Source: Paenibacillus sp. FSL R7-0204
Lineage (GTDB): Bacteria > Bacillota > Bacilli > Paenibacillales > Paenibacillaceae
Reading direction: 5' to 3'
DNA: 64,000 nucleotides
NCBI RefSeq assembly: GCF_038002225.1
Contig: NZ_JBBOCA010000001.1
Span: 3,286,001 to 3,350,000 of the forward strand
Numbering within the stretch: the stretch's first letter is position 1; every line of letters starts with the position of its first letter. Of the stretch, positions 32,917-42,685 are shown in pieces. The translations under genes were made by a program, and so were the position numbers. Below the pieces are notes generated by a model. The model searched no databases. It was not told the origin of the DNA and saw nothing but the letters and a program-made list of their open reading frames with translations.

Positions 32917-34296
32917 TTGACAGTAAAAGCACAAGTAACCGTTATCGGAGCAGGTCTGGCCGGAAGTGAAGCCGCCTGGCAGATCGCTTCGCGCGGAGTT
33001 CCAGTCAGATTGTATGAGATGCGTCCGGTCGTGAAGACGCCGGCGCATCATACAGATCAGTTCGCCGAGCTGGTCTGCAGCAACTCACTGCGGGCGAATG
33101 GCCTCGGAAATGCAGTGGGTGTACTTAAGGAAGAAATGCGGCGTCTGGGCTCCCTGGTACTGGGTGCAGCCGACAGGCATGCCGTTCCGGCAGGAGGCGC
33201 TCTTGCTGTTGACCGGGACGGATTCTCTGGCGAAATCACCTCCATGCTGCATAATCACCCTCTGGTGGAAGTCATAAATGAAGAACTTACGCATATACCG
33301 GAGGAAGGGATTGTTGTTATTGCCACCGGGCCGCTGACTTCACCCTCTTTGTCTTCGGAGATTAAGGGACTGCTTGGCGAGGAATACTTTTATTTCTATG
33401 ATGCAGCAGCTCCGATTGTAGAGAAAGACAGCATCGATATGAGCAAGGTTTATCTGGCCTCCCGCTATGATAAAGGAGAAGCCGCCTATTTGAACTGTCC
33501 GATGACAGAAGAGGAATTCGATGTTTTTTATGATGCGCTGATTTCGGCCGAGACAGCAGCACTCAAAGATTTTGAGAAAGAGATTTACTTTGAAGGCTGT
33601 ATGCCGATTGAAATTATGATGAGACGCGGCAAGCAGACGGCATTGTTCGGCCCTATGAAGCCTGTAGGACTGCTCAATCCTCACACGGGCAAGCTGCCTT
33701 ACGCGGTTGTGCAACTGCGCCAGGACAATGCTGCCGGTACGCTGTATAATCTGGTTGGTTTCCAGACTCATCTGAAGTGGGGCGAGCAAAAACGGGTATT
33801 CTCACTTATTCCGGGCCTTGAACAAGCTGAATATGTGCGTTATGGGGTCATGCACCGCAATACCTTTATTAATTCTCCCAAGCTGCTGCAGCCCACATAC
33901 CAGATGAAGGGCCGGGAGAGACTGTATTTTGCCGGCCAGATGACCGGGGTTGAAGGGTATGTAGAATCTGCGGCTTCCGGTATGATCGCCGGTATGAATG
34001 CAGCGAGAGCTGCGCTTGGCGAAGAGAGCCTGATCTTCCCTGAGGATACGGTGCTGGGCAGCATGCCCGCCTATATCACTTCGGCCGATCCTGAACACTT
34101 CCAGCCGATGAATGCCAACTTCGGCCTGCTGCCGAAGCTTGAGACCCGGTTCCGCAGCAAAAAAGAGAAGAACGAACGTCTGGCTTACCGGGCGCTTGAC
34201 AGCCTTGCTGCTTATGCTGGAGCCCATGAATTGACGTATAAAGAGCCAGAGCCGGTGGATGCTGATCCGGCAGAAGCGGATAGTCCGGCACAATAG
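32917..34296 (+). CDS. trmFO: Folate/FAD-dependent tRNA (uracil-54-C5)-methyltransferase TrmFO
   Basis: A 459-aa flavoenzyme forming ribothymidine 54 in tRNA using methylenetetrahydrofolate. The FAD fold [16 protein letters not shown] is at the N-terminus. The catalytic Cys is seen in the CSNSLRANG region, and [16 protein letters not shown] near the C-terminus is the second FAD motif. TTG start at 32917 with AGGAGG 8 nt upstream. In B. subtilis xerC (codV) comes next; here hslV follows after 40 nt. Confidence 0.98.
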   Translation: MTVKAQVTVIGAGLAGSEAAWQIASRGVPVRLYEMRPVVKTPAHHTDQFAELVCSNSLRANGLGNAVGVLKEEMRRLGSLVLGAADRHAVPAGGALAVDRDGFSGEITSMLHNHPLVEVINEELTHIPEEGIVVIATGPLTSPSLSSEIKGLLGEEYFYFYDAAAPIVEKDSIDMSKVYLASRYDKGEAAYLNCPMTEEEFDVFYDALISAETAALKDFEKEIYFEGCMPIEIMMRRGKQTALFGPMKPVGLLNPHTGKLPYAVVQLRQDNAAGTLYNLVGFQTHLKWGEQKRVFSLIPGLEQAEYVRYGVMHRNTFINSPKLLQPTYQMKGRERLYFAGQMTGVEGYVESAASGMIAGMNAARAALGEESLIFPEDTVLGSMPAYITSADPEHFQPMNANFGLLPKLETRFRSKKEKNERLAYRALDSLAAYAGAHELTYKEPEPVDADPAEADSPAQ

Positions 34297-34336
34297 GTTC
34301 AGACCTGTATTACTTAATCTGAGGAGGGTGCCCATC

Positions 34337-34879
34337 ATGTTACCCAGTTTTCATGCAACTACGATTTGTGCGGTAAGACATAACGGCCATGCGGCGATTG
34401 CCGGTGACGGCCAGGTTACATTCGGAGAGAGTGTCATTATGAAGACGACGGCCAAGAAGGTCCGCCGCCTGTACAGAGGCCAGGTCATTGCCGGGTTCGC
34501 AGGCTCTGTTGCTGATGCGATTACGCTGTTCGAGAAGTTCGAGGGGAAGCTTGAGGAGCATCACGGCAATCTGCAGCGGGCAGCGGTGGAGCTGGCCAAG
34601 GATTGGCGCCAGGACCGCATTCTGCGCAAGCTGGAAGCGCTCATGATCGTAATGGATAAGGAAGGCATGCTGCTGATCTCCGGCAACGGTGAAATTATCG
34701 AGCCGGATGATGATGTGCTGGCGATTGGGTCCGGCGGTAACTTTGCGCTGGCTTCCGGGCGGTCACTTAAGCGCCATGCTCCGCAACTGGGTGCCGGTGA
34801 CATTGCCAGAGAAGCGCTGCAGATTGCATCCGAGATCTGTGTATATACCAATTCCAATATTATTGTCGAACAGTTATAG
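34337..34879 (+). CDS. hslV: ATP-dependent protease subunit HslV (ClpQ/CodW)
   Basis: The 180-aa peptidase subunit forms hexamer pairs working with Hsl[18 protein letters not shown] and [20 protein letters not shown] are diagnostic. The N-terminus reads [13 protein letters not shown], so the Ser that is N-terminal in B. subtilis CodW is here residue 4, and the Thr equivalent to E. coli HslV is residue 8. The nucleophile must therefore be exposed by removing more than Met, or initiation differs. ATG 34337 has GAGGAGGG upstream and no nearer start exists. Confidence 0.96.
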   Translation: MLPSFHATTICAVRHNGHAAIAGDGQVTFGESVIMKTTAKKVRRLYRGQVIAGFAGSVADAITLFEKFEGKLEEHHGNLQRAAVELAKDWRQDRILRKLEALMIVMDKEGMLLISGNGEIIEPDDDVLAIGSGGNFALASGRSLKRHAPQLGAGDIAREALQIASEICVYTNSNIIVEQL

Positions 34880-34912
34880 GCAAGGTGCCATATATAAAGG
34901 GAGGAAGTCACA

Positions 34913-36313
34913 ATGGTGAATCAATCGCTTACGCCACGCCAGATCGTAACAGAGCTTGACAAATATATCGTAGGTCAAAAGCAGGCCAAGAAATCAGTGG
35001 CCGTTGCCCTCCGCAACCGGTATCGGCGCAGTCTGTTGTCCGAGGAGCTGCGGGATGAGGTTGTGCCGAAGAATATTCTGATGATTGGACCTACCGGTGT
35101 AGGGAAAACAGAGATTGCCCGGCGTCTGGCTAAGCTTGTTAATGCCCCGTTCATCAAAGTAGAAGCCACCAAATTTACGGAAGTCGGCTACGTGGGGCGC
35201 GATGTGGAGTCGATGGTCCGTGATCTGGTGGAGACCTCTATCCGTATGGTGAAGCTGGAGCGCACCGAAAAGGTGAAGGACCGCGCAGAAGAGCTGGCGA
35301 ATGAACGGATTGTGGCGATTCTGGTCCCGTCTTCCTCGAAGGGGAAATCGCAGCGCAATCCGTTTGAAATGATTTTTGGCGGAAATAACGGCGGGGCGGA
35401 AGAATCCAAGGAAGAGCCGGAGGACGGAAGCCTGAGCGAACGCCGCAGAGGGATCAAGTTCAAGCTGCTTGCAGGCCAGCTAGAGGATGACGTCATTGAG
35501 ATTGATGTCGAGGACACGACGCCTTCTATGATGGATATGTTCGCGGGCCAGGGCAACGACCAGATGGGCATGAATATGCAGGAGATGTTCGGCAACCTGC
35601 TGCCGAAGCGTACGAAGAAGCGCAAGCTGCCGATCCGTGAGGCCCGCAAGGTGCTGATCCAGGATGAAGCGGCCAAGCTGATCGACACAGACGACATGAT
35701 TCAGGAATCAGTAGCCCGCGCAGAGCAATCCGGGATTATTTTCATCGATGAGATTGATAAGGTAGCCAGCCAAGGCAAGGGCTCAGGTCCCGATGTATCC
35801 CGCGAAGGCGTACAGCGTGATATTCTGCCCATCGTCGAGGGATCGACAGTCATGACCAAATACGGGCCTGTGAAGACAGACTACGTGCTCTTCATCGCTG
35901 CAGGCGCTTTTCATATTGCCAAGCCTTCAGATCTGATCCCTGAGCTTCAGGGACGTTTCCCGATCCGTGTGGAGCTGAGCAGTCTTACACTGGAGGACTT
36001 TGTATCTATTCTTACGGAGCCTGAGAACGCACTTACGAAACAATATGTCCATTTACTGCAGACGGAGAACATCGAAATCCAGTTCCAGAAGGAAGCTATT
36101 CAGGAAATTGCCAAGATCGCGGCCTCCGTGAATCAGAATATGGAGAACATCGGAGCACGGCGTCTTCATACGATCCTGGAAAAGCTGCTGGAGGATCTAT
36201 CGTTCGAGGCACCTGAACTGACGCTCGACAGGGTGGTCATTACTCCGGAGTATGTTCGCGAAAAACTGGCAGGAATCGCGCAGGACCGCGACTTAAGCCA
36301 ATATATTCTTTAA
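34913..36313 (+). CDS. hslU: ATP-dependent protease ATPase subunit HslU (ClpY/CodX)
   Basis: A 466-aa AAA+ unfoldase for HslV. Walker [16 protein letters not shown] is at about residue 59 and Walker B is IIFIDEIDK. The intermediate I-domain is between residues about 110 and 240, and the C-terminal tail ends QYIL, which inserts into HslV. GGGAGG precedes the ATG by 9 nt. It is the last gene of this series: codY, expected next in B. subtilis, is absent and a terminator follows. Confidence 0.98.
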   Translation: MVNQSLTPRQIVTELDKYIVGQKQAKKSVAVALRNRYRRSLLSEELRDEVVPKNILMIGPTGVGKTEIARRLAKLVNAPFIKVEATKFTEVGYVGRDVESMVRDLVETSIRMVKLERTEKVKDRAEELANERIVAILVPSSSKGKSQRNPFEMIFGGNNGGAEESKEEPEDGSLSERRRGIKFKLLAGQLEDDVIEIDVEDTTPSMMDMFAGQGNDQMGMNMQEMFGNLLPKRTKKRKLPIREARKVLIQDEAAKLIDTDDMIQESVARAEQSGIIFIDEIDKVASQGKGSGPDVSREGVQRDILPIVEGSTVMTKYGPVKTDYVLFIAAGAFHIAKPSDLIPELQGRFPIRVELSSLTLEDFVSILTEPENALTKQYVHLLQTENIEIQFQKEAIQEIAKIAASVNQNMENIGARRLHTILEKLLEDLSFEAPELTLDRVVITPEYVREKLAGIAQDRDLSQYIL

Positions 36314-36460
36314 GCTGAGATTGTGATTAAGTCATCAATATAGGTAATTAGAATTAAGGTTATACAAAATTGATTCAAAATTCATGCAAAAAAAGTTAAA
36401 AAATCTATAATAAAGCAGAAAATGTAATATAAAAGGAAAATAATTGTAAAAACATGCTTT

Positions 36461-36497
36461 AAGCCCTCTCTTTTCTGAAAAGATAGGGCTTATTTCT
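36461..36497 (+). terminator. Intrinsic terminator after hslU
   Basis: AAGCCCTCTCTTTTC and GAAAAGATAGGGCTT pair over 15 positions with one mismatch, followed by ATTTCTTATT. It separates the hslVU transcript from the flagellar operon. The 36314-36460 stretch is AT-rich and shows no gene. Confidence 0.85.
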
Positions 36498-36542
36498 TAT
36501 TGTAATAATATACAAATTCTAAGAGAATCAATGTATGTGAGA

Positions 36543-36587
36543 TTGACATAAGAATCATTCATCGACATGGTTCGACTTTAAGACGAA
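36543..36587 (+). promoter_or_regulatory. Candidate control region of the fla/che operon
   Basis: A consensus -35 TTGACA (36543-36548) is present without a convincing -10 at the right distance. Close downstream is an interrupted dyad TTCGACTTTAAGACGAA (36571-36587) that could be an operator. I found no clear sigma-D promoter. Position alone (about 100-145 nt upstream of flgB) supports a role. Confidence 0.3.
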
Positions 36588-36688
36588 TAAGTTGTGAAAA
36601 AAATGACTTTATTTGTCGAAAATAAGCAGGGATTTGAACAAAGTTGTGGAATTCTTTTCATTATGATAGGTTTGGAAGGGGGATTACT

Positions 36689-37096
36689 ATGGGTTTGCTG
36701 AACAGTGTCAGTTTTCAAAGATTACAAGGAGGCCTAGATGCCGCCACCAAACGACAAAGTGTTCTGGCTAATAATGTAGCAAATAATGATACACCAAATT
36801 TTAAACGTTCAGATGTCAGCTTTGAGAGCTTCCTGAGAGATCAGGAGAGCGGACTTAAAGCCACACTGGGTGCGAAGGTATCAGACTCCCGTCATTTCCG
36901 CTTCGGGACAGTAACCGGCATGCCGGCTGCTGTGGTCAGTACCGATGAGACTACATCTATGAATAACAACGGCAATAATGTGGATATGGATCGTGAACAG
37001 GCGCTCAGCGCCGACAACCAGCTGAGATACAACTCTTATGTTGAACAGCTGAACAGTCAGATCACAATGATGCGTACAGTTGTACAGGGAGGGTAA
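36689..37096 (+). CDS. flgB: Flagellar basal-body rod protein FlgB
   Basis: A 135-aa proximal rod subunit exported by the flagellar type III system. ANNVANNDTPNFKRSDVSFE is the conserved rod motif. ATG 36689 follows GGAAGGGGG by 5-6 nt; an upstream in-frame start lacks a site. First gene of the fla/che operon, 6 nt from flgC. Confidence 0.97.
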   Translation: MGLLNSVSFQRLQGGLDAATKRQSVLANNVANNDTPNFKRSDVSFESFLRDQESGLKATLGAKVSDSRHFRFGTVTGMPAAVVSTDETTSMNNNGNNVDMDREQALSADNQLRYNSYVEQLNSQITMMRTVVQGG

Positions 37097-37102
37097 TAAA
37101 TA

Positions 37103-37549
37103 ATGAATTTTGGCAGCAGCTTTGGTATTAGCGCCTCGGCTTTAACCTCCCAGCGTCTGCGGATGGATGTGATCTCCTCCAATATCGCCAACGCCGAGAC
37201 CACAAGAGCCTCCGTGGTGGACGGTAAAGCCGTACCTTACCGCCGTAAGCTTACAGTTCTGGAAACTACCCAGGCTGACAGCTTCGCGAATATACTCGGC
37301 TCCAAGATGAGCGGCGGTAATGATGGCGTCAAGGTGAAATCGATTATCGAGGATTCTTCTCCGCTCAAGCCGGTATATAATCCGAGCCATCCTGATGCGG
37401 ACGCTGACGGTTATGTATATATGCCGAATGTGGATGTAACCAAGGAAATGGTAGATATGCTGTCTGCCTCGCGTTCTTACGAAGCGAATGTTACGATGCT
37501 GAACGCATCCAAATCCATGGTGACCAAGGCGCTTGAAATCGGCCGGTAG
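37103..37549 (+). CDS. flgC: Flagellar basal-body rod protein FlgC
   Basis: A 148-aa rod subunit. The N-terminal RLRMDVISSNIANAETTRAS and the C-terminal SASRSYEANVTMLNASKSMV form the helical D0 domain shared by rod and hook proteins. GGGAGGGTAATAA precedes the ATG. Confidence 0.97.
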   Translation: MNFGSSFGISASALTSQRLRMDVISSNIANAETTRASVVDGKAVPYRRKLTVLETTQADSFANILGSKMSGGNDGVKVKSIIEDSSPLKPVYNPSHPDADADGYVYMPNVDVTKEMVDMLSASRSYEANVTMLNASKSMVTKALEIGR

Positions 37550-37578
37550 AATGAATTGACTGTCTAGGAGGAGAAGAA

Positions 37579-37887
37579 TTGATACAGAATTTATTGATCG
37601 GGAACCAGGCGGTTCAGCCGCTGGCTATGAAGTCCGTTGCTGCAGAATCCTCAGCCGTGCAAGAGCCGGGACAGAGCTTCGGTTCATACCTGGAGAATGC
37701 GCTTAACCAGGTAGCAGATCAGGAACAACAGGCGAAAGACATGAGTAACAAATTTGTACTGGGAGAGGTCAACATTGATGAGGCTATGATTTCGTCCCAA
37801 CAGGCATTGCTGAGTTTGCAGTTGACTACACAAGTCCGGAACAAAGTGATTGAAGCCTATCAGGAAATTATGAGAACTCAAATCTAA
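37579..37887 (+). CDS. fliE: Flagellar hook-basal body complex protein FliE
   Basis: A 102-aa MS-ring/rod junction protein. SFGSYLENALNQVADQEQQA and EAMISSQQALLSLQLTTQVRN are diagnostic. TTG start at 37579 with AGGAGGAG 5-6 nt upstream. Situated between flgC and fliF as in B. subtilis. Confidence 0.96.
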   Translation: MIQNLLIGNQAVQPLAMKSVAAESSAVQEPGQSFGSYLENALNQVADQEQQAKDMSNKFVLGEVNIDEAMISSQQALLSLQLTTQVRNKVIEAYQEIMRTQI

Positions 37888-37921
37888 ATAATCCTAGCTA
37901 CGTTTCGGATGGGGTGACACT

Positions 37922-39511
37922 GTGAATGAAAGATTGGCCCAGTACCGGGAGAAGATAACCCAGTATTGGAACAGATTCAGCGGTAAACAGAAGATAATGT
38001 TTTTCTCCACTCTGTTTATTATCATTATAGTAATCGTAGTTACGACTATGCAGTTATCGAAAGTAGAATACGAGGTTGCTTTTCAGGACCTGGACAGTAC
38101 CGATTCAGCGGGAGTTATGAGTTATTTGGATACATCAGGGGTGTCTTACCGTTTAAGCCCGGATGGCAAAAGTATCTCTGTTCCCAGCACGGATGCTGCA
38201 CGTATCAAGATAGCTGTTGGTTCTCAGGGAATCGTTCAGCAGGGCTCGATCGGATACAAGGTATTCAATGAATCCTCGTCCATGATCGGTACTACAGACA
38301 GTGAGTTCAATGTTAAATACAACAATGCGCTTAATGGTGAAGTTGAACAGCTGATGAGAAGGATGCAGGGGATTAAAGACGCCAAGGTGCTCATTACCCT
38401 GCCGAAGGAGACCGTATTCGCCTCACAGGAGGATCAGGAGAAAGCGCAGGCTTCCGTGGTGATGAGCTTTGATCCGGGATTCAGACCCTCCCAGGAGAAT
38501 ATTGACGGTTACTTCAATCTGGTGAAGACCGCTGTCCCGAATCTTCCCATCGACAACATTACGATCACAAACAACGAGGTGGAGCTGAAACCGACGGCCA
38601 AGGGCGGCCAGGCGGGGATTTCCAGCCAAGTTGAAGAGAACTTCGCACTCAAAAAGAAATTCGAAGACGATGTTAAAAGAGATGTGAAGCAATTCCTGAG
38701 TACCCTCACAGGTCCCGATAAGGTTGATGTCCTGGTGTTCTCCAAGCTTAATTTCGATAAGGAGAACAGAAAGGAAGATGTTGTAGTACCGGTGGATGCT
38801 GAGAATATGAAGGGGATTGAGATCAGCTCGCAGATTATCAGCAAAACATTCTCGGGCCAAGGGAACACTTCCGGAGGAGTCGCAGGTACAGGATCTGAAG
38901 ATGTTGCAGGTTATCCTGCGGGGGCTGACACAGGTGCTTCTTCTTCTGAGGAATCATCGGAGACAAGGAACTATGAAGTTACTAGAATCACTAAAGATAT
39001 CATCGCAAGTCCATATACTGTAAAAGATTTAACCATAAATGTCGCGGTTGAACCACCTGCAGGACAAACAACTTTGGACGAGACTACTTCAGGAGCGATA
39101 CAGAACATTCTGGTAAACATTGTCCGCGCGTCCCTGGCAGATTCAGGTATCACTTATACAGACGCCGATCTGACTAAAAAAGTTTCGGTATTCTCGCAAC
39201 AATTTGGAGGTGCTGCTGCCGAGAATACAACCGGCGGACTGGCAACCTGGATGATCTGGGCCATCGGCGCTGCTGCTCTGCTGGTCGGTGCAGGCGGAGG
39301 TTATCTGATCTACCGCAGCCGCAAGAACAAGCAGGAGGAAGAGGTGGAAGAGGATATTCCGCTGCAGGTTCCTACCGAGTTCCCTTCAATTAACATGGAT
39401 AGCGTGACGAATGAAAGTCAGGTCCGCAAGCAGCTGGAAAGTCTGGCGAAGAAGAAGCCGGATGAATTCGTAAATCTGCTCCGCACTTGGCTTGCTGAAG
39501 AACAGAGGTGA
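37922..39511 (+). CDS. fliF: Flagellar MS-ring protein FliF
   Basis: A 529-aa integral membrane ring protein forming the base of the motor and export gate. The first membrane helix (MFFSTLFIIIIVIVVTTM) is near residue 28 and the second (ATWMIWAIGAAALLVGAGGG) near residue 441. The ring-building YscJ/FliF domains lie between, and a C-terminal acidic tail that binds FliG follows. A Ser/Gly-rich insert is at residues about 320-345. GTG start at 37922. Confidence 0.97.
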   Translation: MNERLAQYREKITQYWNRFSGKQKIMFFSTLFIIIIVIVVTTMQLSKVEYEVAFQDLDSTDSAGVMSYLDTSGVSYRLSPDGKSISVPSTDAARIKIAVGSQGIVQQGSIGYKVFNESSSMIGTTDSEFNVKYNNALNGEVEQLMRRMQGIKDAKVLITLPKETVFASQEDQEKAQASVVMSFDPGFRPSQENIDGYFNLVKTAVPNLPIDNITITNNEVELKPTAKGGQAGISSQVEENFALKKKFEDDVKRDVKQFLSTLTGPDKVDVLVFSKLNFDKENRKEDVVVPVDAENMKGIEISSQIISKTFSGQGNTSGGVAGTGSEDVAGYPAGADTGASSSEESSETRNYEVTRITKDIIASPYTVKDLTINVAVEPPAGQTTLDETTSGAIQNILVNIVRASLADSGITYTDADLTKKVSVFSQQFGGAAAENTTGGLATWMIWAIGAAALLVGAGGGYLIYRSRKNKQEEEVEEDIPLQVPTEFPSINMDSVTNESQVRKQLESLAKKKPDEFVNLLRTWLAEEQR

Positions 39512-39515
39512 AGAG

Positions 39516-40532
39516 ATGGCAAAAGCTAGCCAGCAGGGACTCAGTGGCCGTCAAAAGGCGGCGATCCTGCTTATCACACTAGGGCCTGAAGTATCGGCAC
39601 AAATATTTAAGCATCTGCGGGATGAGGAAATCGAACAGCTGACGCTGGAGATTGCGAATGTACGCAAAGTGGACAGTGGGGAAAAAGAGTCGATCATGTC
39701 CGAATTCCACCAGATCTGTCTCGCTCAGGAATATATCTCGCAGGGCGGTATCAACTACGCCAAGGAGATCCTCGAGAAAGCTCTCGGCTCGGCCAAGGCG
39801 CTCGAAGTCATCAACCGCTTGACAGCAACGCTGCAGGTAAGACCTTTCGATTTTGCCCGCAAGGCAGATCCGAACCAGATTCTCAACTTCATCCAGAACG
39901 AGAATGTACAGACCATTGCCCTTGTACTCTCTTATCTGCAATTTGAACAGGCGGCCTCCATTCTGTCTTCCCTGCCTCAGGAGAAGCAGGCGGAGGTAGC
40001 CAGAAGAATAGCGATTATGGACAGCACCTCTCCAGAAGTGGTCACCCAGATCGAACGTGTCCTGGAACAGAAGCTGTCTGCTACAGTAACACAGGATTAC
40101 ACGAATGCAGGCGGTATCGAATCGATTGTACAGATTCTGAACGGCGTAGACCGTGGTACAGAGCGTACTATTCTCGATTCCCTGGAGATTCAGGACCCGG
40201 AGCTGGCCGAAGAAATCAAGAAGCGGATGTTCGTCTTCGAGGATATCGTCAATGTGGACAACCGTTCCATTCAGCGGATTATCAAGGATATCGACAACGC
40301 GGACTTGCAGCTTGCGCTCAAGGTGGCCAGCGAGGAAGTGCGGGATGTTATCTTCCGCAATATGTCCAAGCGTATGGCCGAAACCTTCCGCGAGGAAATG
40401 GAGTACATGGGACCTGTGCGGCTGCGTGATGTGGAAGAAGCACAGACCCGCATCGTAGGCACGATCCGCAGACTCGAAGAGTCTGGTGAAATTATCATCG
40501 CCCGTGGCGGAGGAGATGACATTATTGTCTAA
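39516..40532 (+). CDS. fliG: Flagellar motor switch protein FliG
   Basis: A 338-aa C-ring protein that transmits torque from the stators. The N-domain starts GLSGRQKAAILLITLGPE. The EHPQ-like motif is EYMG...; the C-terminal torque helix includes DLQLALKVASEEVRDVIFRN. ATG 39516 with AGAGGTGAAGAG upstream. It ends in an 8-11 nt overlap with fliH. Confidence 0.97.
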   Translation: MAKASQQGLSGRQKAAILLITLGPEVSAQIFKHLRDEEIEQLTLEIANVRKVDSGEKESIMSEFHQICLAQEYISQGGINYAKEILEKALGSAKALEVINRLTATLQVRPFDFARKADPNQILNFIQNENVQTIALVLSYLQFEQAASILSSLPQEKQAEVARRIAIMDSTSPEVVTQIERVLEQKLSATVTQDYTNAGGIESIVQILNGVDRGTERTILDSLEIQDPELAEEIKKRMFVFEDIVNVDNRSIQRIIKDIDNADLQLALKVASEEVRDVIFRNMSKRMAETFREEMEYMGPVRLRDVEEAQTRIVGTIRRLEESGEIIIARGGGDDIIV

Positions 40533-41373
40533 GCTGATCAAACATTCTCAATATATTCCGGTAGATGTGCTGAAGCGTCTTGAACAGGCCAGGCATCATG
40601 CGGGTCTGACTGAAGAGCCGCCTCCAGAAGAGCCTCCGGGTGAAGTTCATTACCAGGACCCCGCCAGGGAGGCAGCGGAGCAGTCGCGCAAGCAAATGCT
40701 GAAGGATGCTCAGGAGTTCGCGGAGAGTCAAGTCCGCAGCGCCTCCGAGGAAGCGGAGAATATTGTGGAATCAGCACGGACTGAAGCTGAAGAATGGTGG
40801 CGTGAGCGCAGGGAGCAGGATGAGCTGCTGATCGAAGCCGTCAAATCCGAGGGGTATCAGCAGGGGTACCAGGAAGGTCTGGCTCAAGCAGAGCAGGAGA
40901 TGTCCCGGCGTCTCGCCGAGATGATGGAAGAAGCGCGGACGGTGCTTCAGGAAGCCTACCGGGCAAAAGATGTAATTATTCAGGAGGCGGAACCATTTCT
41001 TGTGGAGCTGAGCTGCGATATTGCTGAGAAAATTGTGGACAAGCAGCTTACTGTTGAACCGCAATTTGCGATGGATCTGATCCGCAAGAATCTGGCCCGT
41101 AAACGCGAGCAGGGGCTGATTTCACTCTGTGTGTCTCCTGCACAGTTTGCTTTTGTCAATGCGGCCCGGGAAGAGCTCTCGCTTGCTGTGGACTCACAGG
41201 CTGAACTGCAGATTCTCCCGGATTCAACGGTCAGAGATCTGGGGTGTGTGATTCGGTCTTCCTTCGGGAGCATCGATGCCCGTGTCGATACCCAGCTTGC
41301 CGAAATTAAAAAAGAACTGCTAAGAATCGCTCTGGACTCGGATGAACACAGAAATGGGGACGACGATGCTTGA
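40525..41373 (+). CDS. fliH: Flagellar export assembly protein FliH
   Basis: A regulator of the FliI ATPase linking it to the C-ring. The 282-aa product begins MSKLIKHSQYIPVDVLKRLE, is strongly charged and coiled-coil-like in the middle (residues about 45-150, including GYQQGYQEGLAQAEQEMSRR), and ends with the VNAAREELSLAVDSQAELQI fold shared with V-ATPase E subunits. TTG 40525 is chosen because GGAGGAG lies 9 nt before it; ATG 40516 overlaps that site. Start is moderately certain. Confidence 0.92.
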   Translation: MSKLIKHSQYIPVDVLKRLEQARHHAGLTEEPPPEEPPGEVHYQDPAREAAEQSRKQMLKDAQEFAESQVRSASEEAENIVESARTEAEEWWRERREQDELLIEAVKSEGYQQGYQEGLAQAEQEMSRRLAEMMEEARTVLQEAYRAKDVIIQEAEPFLVELSCDIAEKIVDKQLTVEPQFAMDLIRKNLARKREQGLISLCVSPAQFAFVNAAREELSLAVDSQAELQILPDSTVRDLGCVIRSSFGSIDARVDTQLAEIKKELLRIALDSDEHRNGDDDA

Positions 41374-42679
41374 CAGCAGAAGATACAAAGATCAGCTGCG
41401 TAACTTTGATCCTGTAAGGATTAACGGTAAGGTTACTCAGGTTATCGGGCTGATGGTGGAGTCGGAAGGGCCTGACGCCAGCATCGGTGATGTGTGTTAT
41501 ATCTATCCTGCCAAAGGAAATAAGCCACTCCAGGCAGAGGTTGTAGGCTTTCGTGATAACAAGGTGCTGTTAATGCCGCTTGGCGAACTGCAGGCTATCG
41601 GGCCTGGATGTGATGTGGTGGGCACCGGCAAGCCGCTTAGCGTTCAGGTCGGCTCAGAGCTGCTCGGGAAGGTTCTTGACGGTCTGGGACAGCCGCTGGA
41701 TGGTTCACTGATACCAGCCAGAATGCCGCATAGCTCCACGTTCAACATTCCATCCAATCCGCTTAACCGTCCGCGGGTTGCCGAACCGATCAGCATTGGA
41801 GTCAGGGCTATCGACGGACTTTTGACGATCGGCAAGGGGCAGCGGGTAGGGATTTTTGCCGGCTCGGGTGTGGGAAAGAGTACCCTGATGGGCATGATTG
41901 CCCGCAACACCTCGGCAGATGTCAATGTGATTGCGCTGATCGGTGAACGGGGCAGAGAGGTGCTTGATTTCATTGAGCGCGATCTGGGACCCGAAGGTCT
42001 TCAGCGTTCGGTAGTCATTGTAGCCACTTCCGATCAGCCTGCGCTGATCCGGATCAAGGGGGCGCTGATCGCCACTACGATTGCCGAGTACTTCCGCGAC
42101 CGCGGGCTGAATGTCATGCTGATGATGGACTCGGTAACACGTTATGCGATGGCGCAGCGTGAGGTAGGGCTGGCAGTCGGCGAGCCTCCGGCGATGAGAG
42201 GGTATACACCTTCTGTATTCGCCAGTCTGCCTAAGCTGCTGGAACGGGCCGGGACGGGTCCTACAGGCTCAATCACCGCGTTTTACACGGTGCTGGTTGA
42301 CGGTGACGATATGAACGAGCCGATAGCAGATGCTGTGCGCGGCATTCTGGACGGACATATTGTTCTGAACCGGAATATAGCCAATAAAGGACATTTTCCG
42401 GCGATCGACGTTCTCGCAAGCATCAGCCGGGTGATGAAGGATATCGCCCCGGAGGAGCAGATTGCAGCAGCCGAGAATGTGAAGCGCCTGATGGCGGTGT
42501 ATAAGGATTCTGAGGATCTGATTAACATCGGAGCCTATCAGAGAGGCTCTAACGCTCAAATCGATGAGTCGATGCATTACATCGACAGCATCTGGGATTT
42601 CACCAAGCAAAAGGTGAACGAGAAGGTAACCCTCAGCGAAGTGCAGCAGACTTTAATTTCACAGTTCTCAAGGAGTTGA
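41366..42679 (+). CDS. fliI: Flagellum-specific ATPase FliI
   Basis: A 437-aa F1-beta-like ATPase energising type III flagellar export. Walker A is FAGSGVGKSTLMGMI and the family motif GERGREVLDFIERDLGPEG is present. ATG 41366 overlaps the fliH stop by 8 nt (ATGCTTGA); an ATG at 41342 has no better site. Length matches B. subtilis FliI (438). Confidence 0.97.
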   Translation: MLDSRRYKDQLRNFDPVRINGKVTQVIGLMVESEGPDASIGDVCYIYPAKGNKPLQAEVVGFRDNKVLLMPLGELQAIGPGCDVVGTGKPLSVQVGSELLGKVLDGLGQPLDGSLIPARMPHSSTFNIPSNPLNRPRVAEPISIGVRAIDGLLTIGKGQRVGIFAGSGVGKSTLMGMIARNTSADVNVIALIGERGREVLDFIERDLGPEGLQRSVVIVATSDQPALIRIKGALIATTIAEYFRDRGLNVMLMMDSVTRYAMAQREVGLAVGEPPAMRGYTPSVFASLPKLLERAGTGPTGSITAFYTVLVDGDDMNEPIADAVRGILDGHIVLNRNIANKGHFPAIDVLASISRVMKDIAPEEQIAAAENVKRLMAVYKDSEDLINIGAYQRGSNAQIDESMHYIDSIWDFTKQKVNEKVTLSEVQQTLISQFSRS

Positions 42680-42685
42680 TTGATC

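Noticed and set aside
36314..36688. CodY-type box (ATTTGTCGAAAATA) and sigma-D promoter upstream of flgB
   Set aside because: The CodY-like match has about four mismatches to the consensus, and no TAAA-N15-GCCGATAT-like sequence is present.
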